Counted from the stretch's first letter, positions 1 to 6,834 are shown. The stretch is 14,442 nt of DNA from CBDTTW01 sp965363675 (GCA_965363675.1 CBDTTW010000071.1:1-14442); one strand, 5' to 3'. Notes: a model not told the origin generated them from the sequence alone. Numbers and translations: made by a program.

Positions 1-75
1 GCCTCGCCGCGCATCTATACGCAGCTTCCGCCCATCGACCGCTCGCTGCTGGCGGGCAAGCTCAAGTGGGTATGA
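1..75 (+). CDS. 3' end of an unidentified coding region
   Basis: The window opens inside a rightward reading frame whose last 24 codons end in a TGA at 73-75. The visible residues (ASPRIYTQLPPIDRSLLAGK, then LKWV) carry no motif I recognise, so no function is offered. Only 4 bases separate its stop from the stop of the leftward membrane-protein gene, so the two converge with no room for an ordinary terminator between them. That it is coding rests on the open frame and the tight convergent packing alone. Confidence 0.5.
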   Translation, partial: ASPRIYTQLPPIDRSLLAGKLKWV

Positions 76-79
76 CCGC

Positions 80-1480
80 TCAGGCGAAGCCGAACACGAT
101 GGGGAACAGGAAGGCCACGATGGCCGCCCAGGCCGCCAGCACGTACAGGTAGAACATCTGCCAGCGCCACAGCCGCAGCAGGGCTGCGCGGCCCTGGACG
201 AACCGGGCGTACAGGTAGGCCGCCCCGCCGAGGTTGACCAGCAGCGCCACGTTCAGGCCGAGCGCCGCCATGCGGTTGGGCGTGAACCCGAAGTCCGAGA
301 TGCGCGCGCCCACCGCCCAGAGCGCCAGCGCGTCCACGGCGAGGGCCGCCCCGACGAGCGTCAGTTGCACCCAGTCGAGCAAGCCCGGCCGCGCAAGCGG
401 ATCGCGGGCCGAGGCCGAGTAGAGCAGCAGGGCGAACACCACCACGAGCAGCAGGTCGAAGGCGATCAGGACCTCGCGCGCCACGTCGATGCCGCGCCCG
501 GTCCAGAGCATCGCGCCGAGGAAGGCCAGCAGCGCCAGGGCAAACAGAGGCGCGAAGATCCACGTCAGCACGGGCGCCATGTTCTCGATGACGCTCTGCT
601 TGGCTTCGACGAGCCAGGCCGCCACGATGGCGGCCCCGGCGGCCCCGCACGGGGCGATCCAGGCGCCCACCACCGACTCCAGGTCGATGCCGATGGCCTG
701 GAACAGGGCGAGGGTCATAGCGATGAACACGCCGCCGCCGAGGCCGATCAGAACGTAGTAGATGAACGCCTCGCCGGTGAAGCGGATGAAGTCCATGCGC
801 CGCTCGCTCCCGACCCACTGCCCGGCGGTATAGGCGACGCCGACGCCCAGCCACAGCACAATGGGCAGGTGGATTGCGGTCAGGAGGGCCGTGTGGCTTT
901 GGGGCGCAAACGGGAAGGCGTTCACGAGCGCGGCCGCCCCGGCGAACGCGGCGGCCAGCCCGAGGCGCCCGGCCCGAGGCAGCGGACGCTCCCAGGCGAA
1001 ATACACCGCAATAAACGGGAGGACGAAAAAGGCGAGGTTGCGCACGTAGAAGAGTTCGTCGCCGTCGAGCGAGACGCCGAACAGCTCCGGCGCCTTGACG
1101 GCGGCGCCCGCCGCCACGGCCAGGCCAAGCGCCGCCCACATCTTCCGGGACGCCCCGGCTTCCGGCGCTGCGGCGGCTCCGTCCCCGGCTTCGCCGGAGA
1201 GGACGAGCTGCTTCCAGAGGCGGTCCGAGTGCTCGCGGGCAAACTCGCGCGTCAGGGCGTCGATGGCGCCCATGCGCTTGACGGCCACGAGGAACGCTTC
1301 GTCCTCGGAGAGGCCGTGCGCGCCGAGCGAGGCGATCTGCTCGCGCAGATGGTCTTCCAACTCCTCCGCGTCGGGCGCGGCGACGGCGCGGCTGCGGCGC
1401 AGGTGCGCCCGCCACGCGCCGATCTGCTCGTCGAGCGAACCCGCGGCGGGGTCGCCCGAGGGTTTCAGGTCCATATGCAT
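80..1480 (-). CDS. Polytopic membrane protein with N-terminal permease-prefix domain, partner of PadR
   Basis: A 466-residue inner-membrane protein of unknown function. Residues 15-95 are a charged, helical cytoplasmic region (e.g. LEDHLREQIASL, then EDEAFLVAVKRMG) of the permease-prefix/HAAS type, which is typically encoded directly after PadR regulators. From about residue 113 to the end there are some ten or eleven hydrophobic segments, for example around 145-163, 172-190 and the last 25 residues. The second half resembles DUF4153-like membrane proteins, but this is from memory of the family and is weak. The start is the ATG at 1478-1480; an in-frame ATG two codons later (1472-1474) is equally possible. 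Either start lies inside the end of the PadR gene (overlap up to 16 bases), so the two are probably translationally coupled. The frame stays open far upstream of 1480, but there it lies over PadR, so a longer start is unlikely. No ATP-binding or transporter signature is visible. A membrane sensor or stress protein controlled by PadR is the best inference. Confidence 0.85.
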   Translation of the reverse strand: MHMDLKPSGDPAAGSLDEQIGAWRAHLRRSRAVAAPDAEELEDHLREQIASLGAHGLSEDEAFLVAVKRMGAIDALTREFAREHSDRLWKQLVLSGEAGDGAAAAPEAGASRKMWAALGLAVAAGAAVKAPELFGVSLDGDELFYVRNLAFFVLPFIAVYFAWERPLPRAGRLGLAAAFAGAAALVNAFPFAPQSHTALLTAIHLPIVLWLGVGVAYTAGQWVGSERRMDFIRFTGEAFIYYVLIGLGGGVFIAMTLALFQAIGIDLESVVGAWIAPCGAAGAAIVAAWLVEAKQSVIENMAPVLTWIFAPLFALALLAFLGAMLWTGRGIDVAREVLIAFDLLLVVVFALLLYSASARDPLARPGLLDWVQLTLVGAALAVDALALWAVGARISDFGFTPNRMAALGLNVALLVNLGGAAYLYARFVQGRAALLRLWRWQMFYLYVLAAWAAIVAFLFPIVFGFA

Positions 1481-1860
1481 AGTCTCAGTTGGGTGAGGGG
1501 AACGGGGCGCGCGGCGGCGCTGGTGTAATCGTCCACGGCCGACCACACCCGCCGCAGCGCCTGATCGACGGTGTTCCACTGGCGGCGCTCGTCGGCAAGC
1601 TGCTTGCGCCCGTCCTCGGTGAGGCGGTAGTACTTGCGCCGCCGGACGGCCCCGGCCTGCTCCCACCGGGATTCGATGAGGCCGGAGCGCTCCAGACGGT
1701 GGAGCACCGGATAGAGCATCCCGTCCGTCCAGTCGAGCGCGTTGCCCGACACGTCGCGGACGCGCTTGAGGATGGCGTAGCCGTAGCTGTCGCCCTCGGC
1801 CAGGATGGCGAGCACGAGCGGCGTCGAAGAGGCGGCGACCAGGTCTTTGTTGATGCTCAT
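1465..1860 (-). CDS. PadR family transcriptional regulator
   Basis: A 131-residue winged-helix repressor of the PadR family (PF03551). The domain spans roughly residues 10-90: a helix ending in SYGYAILKRV, the hallmark LDWTDGMLYPVLHRLERSGL recognition-helix region, then the basic wing and the RRKYYRLTEDGRKQL strand-helix. The C-terminal helix (about 90-112) is the usual short dimerisation helix, so this is the compact PadR-s2 type with no extra ligand domain. It is the first gene of a leftward unit and overlaps the following membrane-protein gene. The region before it holds a TTGACA/TATACT promoter covered by two perfect dyads, which strongly suggests autorepression of the pair. The ATG at 1858-1860 has no Shine-Dalgarno sequence. 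The ligand is unknown. Confidence 0.93.
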   Translation of the reverse strand: MSINKDLVAASSTPLVLAILAEGDSYGYAILKRVRDVSGNALDWTDGMLYPVLHRLERSGLIESRWEQAGAVRRRKYYRLTEDGRKQLADERRQWNTVDQALRRVWSAVDDYTSAAARPVPLTQLRLCIWT

Positions 1861-1916
1861 CGGCGCGGCGGCTTGTGGAAAGCGGGCAAACGCCCGGAGG
1901 GTTTTGCATAGAGAAG

Positions 1917-1941
1917 CAATACATTGTTTCGCTATGTATTG
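1917..1941. promoter_or_regulatory. Probable PadR operator 2 (8-bp dyad over the start point)
   Basis: CAATACAT at 1917-1924 and its exact complement ATGTATTG at 1934-1941 are separated by 9 bases. The dyad lies just downstream of the predicted -10 box and spans the likely transcription start. ACAT/ATGT half-sites at this kind of spacing recall known PadR operators. It differs in sequence from operator 1, so it could also serve another regulator. Confidence 0.55.
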
Positions 1942-1970
1942 AGTATACCTTGCAGCGCAAGGTATGTCAA
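1942..1970 (-). promoter_or_regulatory. Sigma-70-type promoter of the padR operon
   Basis: On the minus strand, a perfect TTGACA (1970-1965) is followed after exactly 17 bases by TATACT (1947-1942), one base off the TATAAT consensus. Transcription would start near 1935, leaving a leader of about 75 bases before the padR ATG. The stretch is clearly more AT-rich than its surroundings. The match is seen directly; use as a promoter is inferred. An alternative reading is that TACCTTGC inside the spacer acts as the lineage's own -10-like element (see findings). Confidence 0.7.
1945..1965. promoter_or_regulatory. Probable PadR operator 1 (perfect 9-bp dyad in promoter spacer)
   Basis: ATACCTTGC at 1945-1953 and its exact complement GCAAGGTAT at 1957-1965 flank a 3-base centre. 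The dyad fills the gap between the -35 and -10 boxes and overlaps both. A dimer bound here would block polymerase, as expected for autoregulation by the adjacent PadR. Binding is inferred from position and symmetry. Confidence 0.65.
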
Positions 1971-2041
1971 GAGGGCGCCGCGCTTTTTTGCCCCGCCCAC
2001 GCCGGGCGCGGCGGGCGATTGCGCGCGGGGCCTGGGGGCGA

Positions 2042-2054
2042 TACCTTACCGGTA
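2042..2054 (+). promoter_or_regulatory. TAnCTTAC element with overlapping palindrome before the TspO-like gene
   Basis: TACCTTAC (2042-2049) sits 35 bases before the ATG at 2085 and overlaps the palindrome TACCGGTA (2047-2054). The same TAnCTTAC octamer lies upstream of two other genes in this window, so it may be a -10-like core promoter element. An ATTG ending at 2021 lies 20 bases upstream and could serve as a -35/-33 box. ATACCTT (2041-2047) also equals most of one PadR operator half-site, so control by the neighbouring PadR is possible. Function is inferred. Confidence 0.35.
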
Positions 2055-2084
2055 GTCGCCGCGTGTCACCAGCCTTTGCTGCTC

Positions 2085-2834
2085 ATGTCCGGAATTACGC
2101 GCCAGGCGGCCGTCGTAGCGGCGGCCTTGTTCAACGTCGGCCTCAACGCGCTTGCCGGGGCGGGCCTCTTGTTCGGCGTCCGGACGGGCGCCGTCTCGGA
2201 TGCGGTCCCGACGGGCGTAACGCCGGCGGGGTGGGCGTTTTCCATCTGGAGCGTCATCTTTATCGGCGTGCTCGTCTTTGCAGGGCGCCAAGCGCTGCCG
2301 AGCGGCCGCGGCCCGCGCTACGATGCGCTCGCCGCCCCGTTCATCGCCGCGAACCTGCTCAACGGGCTCTGGCAGATCCCGTGGCTGAACCGGCAGTTCG
2401 GGCCGGCCGTCGTCGTGATCGTCGGCATTCTGGCAAGCCTCGTCTGGCTGTATGTGCGCCTGGAAGAAATCGGGATGACCCCCTCGGAGCGGTGGACGCT
2501 GGGTGTGCCGGCGGCGCTGTTTCTGGCGTGGCTCTGCGTAGCGACGGCGCTCAACATCACCGTGGCTTTGGCGGCGGCGGGGTGGGAGGGCTCGGCCGTG
2601 TGGCCGCCGCTGCTGACGGCGGCTGTCGCCGCCATCGGCGCGGCGTTCCTGTGGCGCACCGGCGACGCCGCGTTCGCGGCGGTGCTGGTGTGGGCCTTCG
2701 CCGGCATCTACGCCCGCAACGGCCCCGGCGCGCCCGCCCTCACGGCCGCCCTGGCCGTCGGCGCGGCCGCGTTCCTGCTGGCCCTTGCAGCCGCCTGGCG
2801 CCGGGGCGCCTCGCCGCTGCCCGGGGCGCGCTAG
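2085..2834 (+). CDS. TspO/MBR-like integral membrane protein (tryptophan-rich sensory protein relative)
   Basis: A 249-residue protein that is almost entirely membrane-embedded, with about seven hydrophobic segments (roughly residues 8-30, 47-67, 83-100, 106-124, 138-162, 172-190 and 195-238). The segment TPAGWAFSIWSVIFIGVLVF (46-65) and the later AANLLNGLWQIPW (88-100) match the pattern of the longer TspO-like proteins often annotated as tryptophan-rich sensory proteins. Classical TspO/MBR has about 160 residues and five helices, so this is an enlarged relative and its ligand (porphyrins or lipids in classical TspO) cannot be assumed. I chose the ATG at 2085 because the frame upstream lies in promoter sequence and encodes no hydrophobic start. 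There is no clear ribosome-binding site. The gene diverges from the padR unit across 224 bases. Confidence 0.75.
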   Translation: MSGITRQAAVVAAALFNVGLNALAGAGLLFGVRTGAVSDAVPTGVTPAGWAFSIWSVIFIGVLVFAGRQALPSGRGPRYDALAAPFIAANLLNGLWQIPWLNRQFGPAVVVIVGILASLVWLYVRLEEIGMTPSERWTLGVPAALFLAWLCVATALNITVALAAAGWEGSAVWPPLLTAAVAAIGAAFLWRTGDAAFAAVLVWAFAGIYARNGPGAPALTAALAVGAAAFLLALAAAWRRGASPLPGAR

Positions 2835-2865
2835 GGGCGCCGGTTCATCGGAAGCCGATACGCCA

Positions 2866-2891
2866 AAGGGCCGCCCTTTGAGGCGGCCCTT
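2866..2891. terminator. Hairpin in the convergent gap, probable bidirectional terminator
   Basis: A perfect 10-bp stem (AAGGGCCGCC / GGCGGCCCTT) with a 6-base loop lies 31 bases after the stop of the TspO-like gene and 27 bases beyond the stop of the leftward DUF2188 gene. The downstream T-run is poor on both strands (TTTGG on the minus side), so termination may be inefficient or assisted. Confidence 0.6.
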
Positions 2892-2918
2892 CGTCCGTGC
2901 ACGCGACGTTACGACCGA

Positions 2919-3143
2919 TCAGCCCGGTATGTCCTTCGGGTCGGCGCTGGAGGGGTAGGTGCGCTCCTCCTGGATAGACCCGTCCTGCTTGTGGATCTTC
3001 AGGGAGCCGCCGTTCTGCTTTACGTGGTTGGTGCTGAACTGCATCGCTTCGTCCTTCGTCTCGAAGGTTTTCGTAGCGCGGGAGGCGCCCTCCCGGGTCA
3101 GCTTCCACCGGTCGCCTTCGTGGAGGAGATGGTAGTTATCCAT
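2919..3143 (-). CDS. Small DUF2188 domain protein
   Basis: A 74-residue hydrophilic protein. Its first 60 residues follow the DUF2188 pattern: an N-terminal strand (YHLLHEGDRWKLTREG), a central KTFETKDEAMQFSTNHVKQN helix, then a strand with the typical GGSLKIHKQDGSIQEERTY ending. DUF2188 proteins are small, widespread and of unknown role; some appear in stress-related contexts. The start is the ATG at 3141-3143, with GAGG 8-11 bases upstream, one of the few Shine-Dalgarno-like matches in the window. The frame stays open up to about 3317, but the upstream residues lack DUF2188 similarity and look like a leader region. The 216 bases up to the SRAP gene hold no other gene I can support. Its only promoter candidate is a weak CAACTTATCC match about 152 bases upstream (3305-3296, minus). 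Confidence 0.8.
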   Translation of the reverse strand: MDNYHLLHEGDRWKLTREGASRATKTFETKDEAMQFSTNHVKQNGGSLKIHKQDGSIQEERTYPSSADPKDIPG

Positions 3144-3359
3144 GCGGTTGGCCTCGGTTTCAGGTTGGGGTAGGCGCGTCGATGCCGCTCGGCAAAGCCC
3201 CCGTCGCCGGAGCGGCGCCGAAAGGCCGCAGTACGGCCGTCCGCGCGCGACGCTCTTCTCCATGATCTGAAACGTCAAAAGGCTCCGCGATCCGGGGATA
3301 AGTTGCAGGCATGTCACGATTATTCGCGCAGCGGTATGAAGCCCCGGCGCAGCGGACGG

Positions 3360-4052
3360 CTAGAACAGGCTTGCAGTGGCGGGGGCCGGGGCGGTGCACG
3401 ATGGGTCGTCGTAGCCGGCGCGGTTCATGCGCGGGCTGACGGCGTGCATTGCCAGGGCGTCGTCGGGGTAGGGCTGCAAGAGCGGGCGCAGCGCCTCGGC
3501 GTGGGGCGCGCACAGCCAGGCCTCCTGCTCCTCCGGAGCGATCAGGACGGGCATGCGGTCGTGGATGCGGGCCATGAGCGCATTGGCCTCGGTCGTCAGC
3601 ACGGCGCAGGTTTCCAGAAAGCCGCCTTCGGGCGTACGCCAGCGTTCCCAGAGCCCGGCGAGGGCCATCAGCTCGCCGTCGCGGAGGTAGACGTAGTAGG
3701 GCTGCGGGGGGCCGCCGCTGCGCTGCCATTCGTAGAAGCCGCTGACCGGCAGCAGGCACCGGCGCTGCGCGAAGGCGCTGCGGAACGAGGGCTTCTCGTG
3801 GGCGGTCTCGGCGCGGGCGTTGATGAGGCGGGCGGCGCCGGCGTCGTCTTTGGCCCACGAAGGCACGAGGCCCCAGCGCAGGGCGGCCCACTCCGCGCCG
3901 TCGGGGCCGGAGCGAATGGCCGGAAGCGGGGCCAAAGGCGTCAGGTTGTAGCGCGGCTCCCGGAACTGCTCCAGGAGGTCGGCTTTGCGCACCGCCGGGT
4001 AGGCGCGGGCGAGCGCGTCGGGGGGCGTCGTGGCGGCGATGCGTCCGCACAT
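3360..4052 (-). CDS. yedK: SRAP domain protein (SOS response-associated peptidase, YedK/HMCES family)
   Basis: A 230-residue cytoplasmic protein covering the whole SRAP family length. In this family Cys2, exposed once Met1 is removed, forms a thiazolidine crosslink with abasic sites in single-stranded DNA and protects them during replication. All expected features are present: MCGR at the N-terminus, YNLTP (35-39), RWGLVPSWA (59-67), INARAET with Asn78 and Arg80, SGFYEW with Glu108, and IHDRMPV with His164. These correspond to the YedK DNA-binding and catalytic residues Asn75, Glu105 and His160. The C-terminal VSPRMN...DDPS is also typical. The start is fixed by Cys2. No Shine-Dalgarno and no obvious LexA-type operator is visible. 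It diverges from the DUF4861 gene across 147 bases. The enzyme looks intact. Confidence 0.95.
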   Translation of the reverse strand: MCGRIAATTPPDALARAYPAVRKADLLEQFREPRYNLTPLAPLPAIRSGPDGAEWAALRWGLVPSWAKDDAGAARLINARAETAHEKPSFRSAFAQRRCLLPVSGFYEWQRSGGPPQPYYVYLRDGELMALAGLWERWRTPEGGFLETCAVLTTEANALMARIHDRMPVLIAPEEQEAWLCAPHAEALRPLLQPYPDDALAMHAVSPRMNRAGYDDPSCTAPAPATASLF

Positions 4053-4080
4053 GGGCGTTGGAGCTTAAGGGAGGGTATGG

Positions 4081-4088
4081 GTAAGCTA
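4081..4088 (-). promoter_or_regulatory. TAnCTTAC element before the SRAP gene
   Basis: TAGCTTAC reads on the minus strand from 4088 to 4081, 28 bases before the SRAP start codon. It matches the octamer found before the TspO-like and GH144 genes. The bases just upstream on the same strand (TTTATACACA) are AT-rich for this genome. A core-promoter role is inferred from recurrence and position. Confidence 0.35.
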
Positions 4089-4111
4089 TGTGTATAAACG
4101 CGCGGGAAAGG

Positions 4112-4148
4112 CTGCGGGTCCCCGCAGGAAGCGGCGCCGTTCCGGCGC
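4112..4148. promoter_or_regulatory. Two adjacent dyads in the SRAP/DUF4861 divergent gap
   Basis: CTGCGGG/CCCGCAG (4112-4118 and 4121-4127, 2-base centre) is followed by GCGCCG/CGGCGC (4134-4139 and 4143-4148, 3-base centre). They lie between the putative SRAP promoter and a TATCTTGA stretch (4158-4165) that precedes the DUF4861 start. They could be operator sites or hairpins in a leader. In GC-rich DNA short GC dyads also arise by chance, hence the low confidence. Confidence 0.3.
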
Positions 4149-4199
4149 GGGAGGCGTTATCTTGAAGGGTTCGCCCCTGCTCACCCCGCGCTTGCCGCC

Positions 4200-5363
4200 A
4201 TGCTCCGCACCGCCTCACGCCTTTTGTGGGTCGCCCTGACCTTTGCCCTGGCCGCCGCCGCCGGGGCGCAACCTGCCGCCGTAAGCGTGCTGGCCGAAAA
4301 CCCCCTGGCTTTCGACCGCCCCGACGAAACGCTGTCCGTGGCGTGGTCGGCGCTGCCGGGCTTTGCCGCCGGGCGCGTGCGCGTCGTAGAGGCCGCCACG
4401 GGCGCCGAAGCGCCCTCGCAGGTGGTGGATGCCGACGGCGACGGCCGCCCCGACGAGCTGGTGTTTCAGGCCGACTTCCGGGCGCGCGAGCAGCGGCGCT
4501 TCCGCATCGAGGCCCAGGCCCCGGCGCAGCCTTACCCTGCGCGGACGTTCGCCGCGCACAAGGCCGAGCGCGACGATGTGGCGTGGGAGAACGACCGCAT
4601 CGCCTTCCGCACCTACGGCAAGGGCCTCTGGAAGCTCGAAGACCTCAAAAGCAGCGGCGTGGACATCTGGCTCAAGCGCACCCCGAAGCTCGTCATCGAC
4701 GCGTGGTACGCCCGCCGGAAGCCCGACAACTACCACACCGACACCGGCGAGGGCGCGGACTTCTACAAGGTCGGCCCCACGCTCGGCTCGGGCGGCACGG
4801 CCGTATGGCACGAAGGCAAGCTGCACCGGGCGCTCAACTTTGCCGGCTACCGGATTCTGGCGGCCGGGCCGGTGCGCACCGTCGTCGAGCTGACCTACGA
4901 CCCCTACGAAGTCGGGGGCCGGGAGATCACCGAGGTGCGGCGCATCACGATAGACGCCGGGCGTCAACTCTACCGCCAGGAGACGACGTTTCGGGGAGGC
5001 GCGCCCGGCATGCAGGCGGCCCTCGGCGTCGTCAAGCGCGAGGGCCTCGTCGGGTCGATGCGCAGCGGCCTGCCGTGGGCGTGGCTGAGCGCGTGGGGGC
5101 CGGTCGACCGGGCCGGAGGCGGCCACGGCGCCCTCGGGTCGGGCTTCCTCGTGCCCCGCGAGCGGCTCGTCGAAATGCGCGAGACCGACGACCACTACCT
5201 CGTCATTGCCACGGCGGCCCCCGGCGAGCCGCTCGTGAGCTATGCAGGCGCCGCCTGGACAGCCGCAGGCGCCGTGCCGAATGTGGAAGCCTGGTGGGAC
5301 TACCTCAACCGCACGGCCGAAGCCCTCGGGGCGCCGATCAAGGTCACGCTCGGGCGGCCGTAG
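4200..5363 (+). CDS. Exported DUF4861 family protein
   Basis: A 387-residue protein with a Sec signal peptide (residues 1-23, ending AAAAGAQ), so it should be periplasmic or secreted. The rest follows the DUF4861 pattern: an N-terminal strand-rich part (25-115), WENDRIAFRTYG (129-140), DIWLKR (155-160), DAWY (167-170) and the dense block YHTDTGEGADFYKVGPTLG (178-196), whose His, Asp, Glu and Tyr residues look like a possible active site. DADGDGRPDE (77-86) resembles a calcium loop. DUF4861 proteins are usually found with polysaccharide-degradation genes, often near GH88/GH105 unsaturated-uronyl hydrolases, so a role in uronic-acid-containing glycan breakdown is plausible; no such enzyme lies in this window. 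The start ATG has no Shine-Dalgarno. The gene ends 6 bases from the convergent GH144-like gene. Confidence 0.8.
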   Translation: MLRTASRLLWVALTFALAAAAGAQPAAVSVLAENPLAFDRPDETLSVAWSALPGFAAGRVRVVEAATGAEAPSQVVDADGDGRPDELVFQADFRAREQRRFRIEAQAPAQPYPARTFAAHKAERDDVAWENDRIAFRTYGKGLWKLEDLKSSGVDIWLKRTPKLVIDAWYARRKPDNYHTDTGEGADFYKVGPTLGSGGTAVWHEGKLHRALNFAGYRILAAGPVRTVVELTYDPYEVGGREITEVRRITIDAGRQLYRQETTFRGGAPGMQAALGVVKREGLVGSMRSGLPWAWLSAWGPVDRAGGGHGALGSGFLVPRERLVEMRETDDHYLVIATAAPGEPLVSYAGAAWTAAGAVPNVEAWWDYLNRTAEALGAPIKVTLGRP

Positions 5364-5369
5364 GCCGGC

Positions 5370-6776
5370 TCAGGGGCAGCGGCCCTCCAGCCATCCGCCT
5401 GTGAACCCGGCCCGGCACAGCCCGCGCACGAGGTGCGGGTTGCGCTTCATCGTTTCCCAGACGAAGCCGTTGCGGTAGTTCTCGATCATGAGCAGGATCG
5501 GCCCCTGGTCGATGCCCAGATAGTCCGGGTTGAACCAGCCGTATTCCGGGTCGATGCGCCCGCGCAGCACGCGCACGCTCGTGTCGCGGAGCGTCGGGTT
5601 GAACGCGTCGAGGAAGCCGTAGCGCGTGTAGAGGCGGTCGCCGTAGCGGTCGCGGAAGTGCTTGAGCGCCGGGAGGGCGATTTCCGGGGCGAACGGGAGG
5701 GAGCCTCCGGCGGCCGTCGGGGCGAGCGTGCCGTCGTCGTGGATCTCGCCGTGGGCCGCGCCGCGCGCCCAGTAGGTGCGCAGCGCGCGGGTGCGCCCGT
5801 CGAGCGTGAGCGTGGTGTCTTTGGGGCCGTCGCAGGCCGTCAGGCCCCAGGCGAGCGGGCCGTAGCCCCGCCAGCCGCCGGGGTTGTCTGCGGCGTAGGC
5901 GTGCTGGCTGCGCGCGGCGCGGCGAGCGTTCTCGAAGTAGTCGATGCCCCGGTCGCGCATGTAGGCGTCCCGGATGCCGCGCGTGTCGATCCAGATGTGC
6001 GAGTACTGGTGGCCGAAGAGCGGCGCGAAGTTGACGTGCTCGTAGCCGTAGAAGTCGGCCCAGCGGTACGTGCGCGTGAAGGCGGGCCACGCCTCCGGCG
6101 CGATGGGGTGCGTCGGCGAGCCGAGGGCGAGCATGTAAAGGATCATGGCCTCGTCGTAGCCCTCGTAGTCGTGCGGGATGAAGCCGGTCTCCGGATGCCA
6201 GCCCATGCTGACCAGGGGCGGGCGCACGACGGCCCACTGCCAGTTCACCCGGCGGTACAGGCGCTCGGCAAGGTCGCGGATTTCGCGCTCCTCGGCATGG
6301 TCGCCGGCGTAGTAACTCTGGCAGAACAGCACGCCCGCCATCAGCAGGGCCGTGTCGATGGTGGACAGCTCGACCCGGGCAAAGCGGCTGCCGGTCTGCA
6401 TGTCGAGGAAATGGTAGAAGAAGCCGTTGTAGCCCGTGACGGCCGTAGGCCCGTCGTGCTGCGGGGCTTGCCAGAGGTAGCGCAGGGTCGCCAGCACACG
6501 CGCGCGGGCCTCGGCGGGCGGCGCGAAGCCGCGCTCGGCGGCGACCGGGTAGCCTGTCAGGGCGAAGCCGATGGCCGCCACGCTGGAGAACGAGGGGGTG
6601 GGCCAGCGGTCGGGCGTTAGGCCGGTGGCGGGGTCGGTCGTGTCCCAGAACCAATCGGAGGTGCGGCGCTGCAACGAGTCGAGGAAGGGGTCGGCGCCGT
6701 AGCCGGGCGCGGCGGGCGGCGGCGGGGCGCACGCGGCCAGGCGCGCGGCAAGCACAAGCAGCAGAGCGGTTCGCAT
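5370..6776 (-). CDS. GH144-like lipoprotein (glucoamylase/endo-beta-1,2-glucanase family)
   Basis: A 468-residue lipoprotein: the signal ends in RLAAC, with Cys16 as the lipidated residue, followed by a proline-rich linker. The rest is the (alpha/alpha)6-barrel glycoamylase-like domain (PF10091) assigned to GH144, whose characterised Chitinophaga member is an endo-beta-1,2-glucanase acting on cyclic or linear sophoro-glucans. Recognisable blocks are TSDWFWDTTDPATGLTPDRW (39-58), SSVAAIGFALTGYPV (64-78), VELSTIDTALLMAG (135-148), YEGYDEAMILYMLALGSP (204-221) and GHQYSHIWID (255-264). Glu136, Asp141, Glu205, Asp208 and Glu209 are candidate catalytic acids; I cannot map the published residues exactly. 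C-terminal YGWFNPDYLGIDQGPILLMI (412-431) is also typical. No Shine-Dalgarno. It diverges from the GH2 gene by 190 bases and may be regulated separately. No beta-glucosidase partner is present. Confidence 0.88.
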   Translation of the reverse strand: MRTALLLVLAARLAACAPPPPAAPGYGADPFLDSLQRRTSDWFWDTTDPATGLTPDRWPTPSFSSVAAIGFALTGYPVAAERGFAPPAEARARVLATLRYLWQAPQHDGPTAVTGYNGFFYHFLDMQTGSRFARVELSTIDTALLMAGVLFCQSYYAGDHAEEREIRDLAERLYRRVNWQWAVVRPPLVSMGWHPETGFIPHDYEGYDEAMILYMLALGSPTHPIAPEAWPAFTRTYRWADFYGYEHVNFAPLFGHQYSHIWIDTRGIRDAYMRDRGIDYFENARRAARSQHAYAADNPGGWRGYGPLAWGLTACDGPKDTTLTLDGRTRALRTYWARGAAHGEIHDDGTLAPTAAGGSLPFAPEIALPALKHFRDRYGDRLYTRYGFLDAFNPTLRDTSVRVLRGRIDPEYGWFNPDYLGIDQGPILLMIENYRNGFVWETMKRNPHLVRGLCRAGFTGGWLEGRCP

Positions 6777-6834
6777 GGGCGCTCTCGGGGTAGGGGGATG
6801 AGCGCGGCCGGAGGCGTTTCCGGAAGCTCGCCCC

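Noticed and set aside
80..1960. Reading the membrane protein as a 626-residue protein starting near 1960
   Set aside because: The extra N-terminal part lies over the PadR gene and its promoter and encodes low-complexity Arg/Ala sequence; the start at 1480 gives a complete permease-prefix domain.
3144..3359. A further small gene or RNA between DUF2188 and SRAP
   Set aside because: Short frames here lack motifs and start signals, and only weak GC dyads (e.g. GGCCG/CGGCC) are present; nothing can be supported.
5340..5372. A terminator between the convergent DUF4861 and GH144 genes
   Set aside because: Only 6 bases separate the stops and no stable stem with a T-run is visible.
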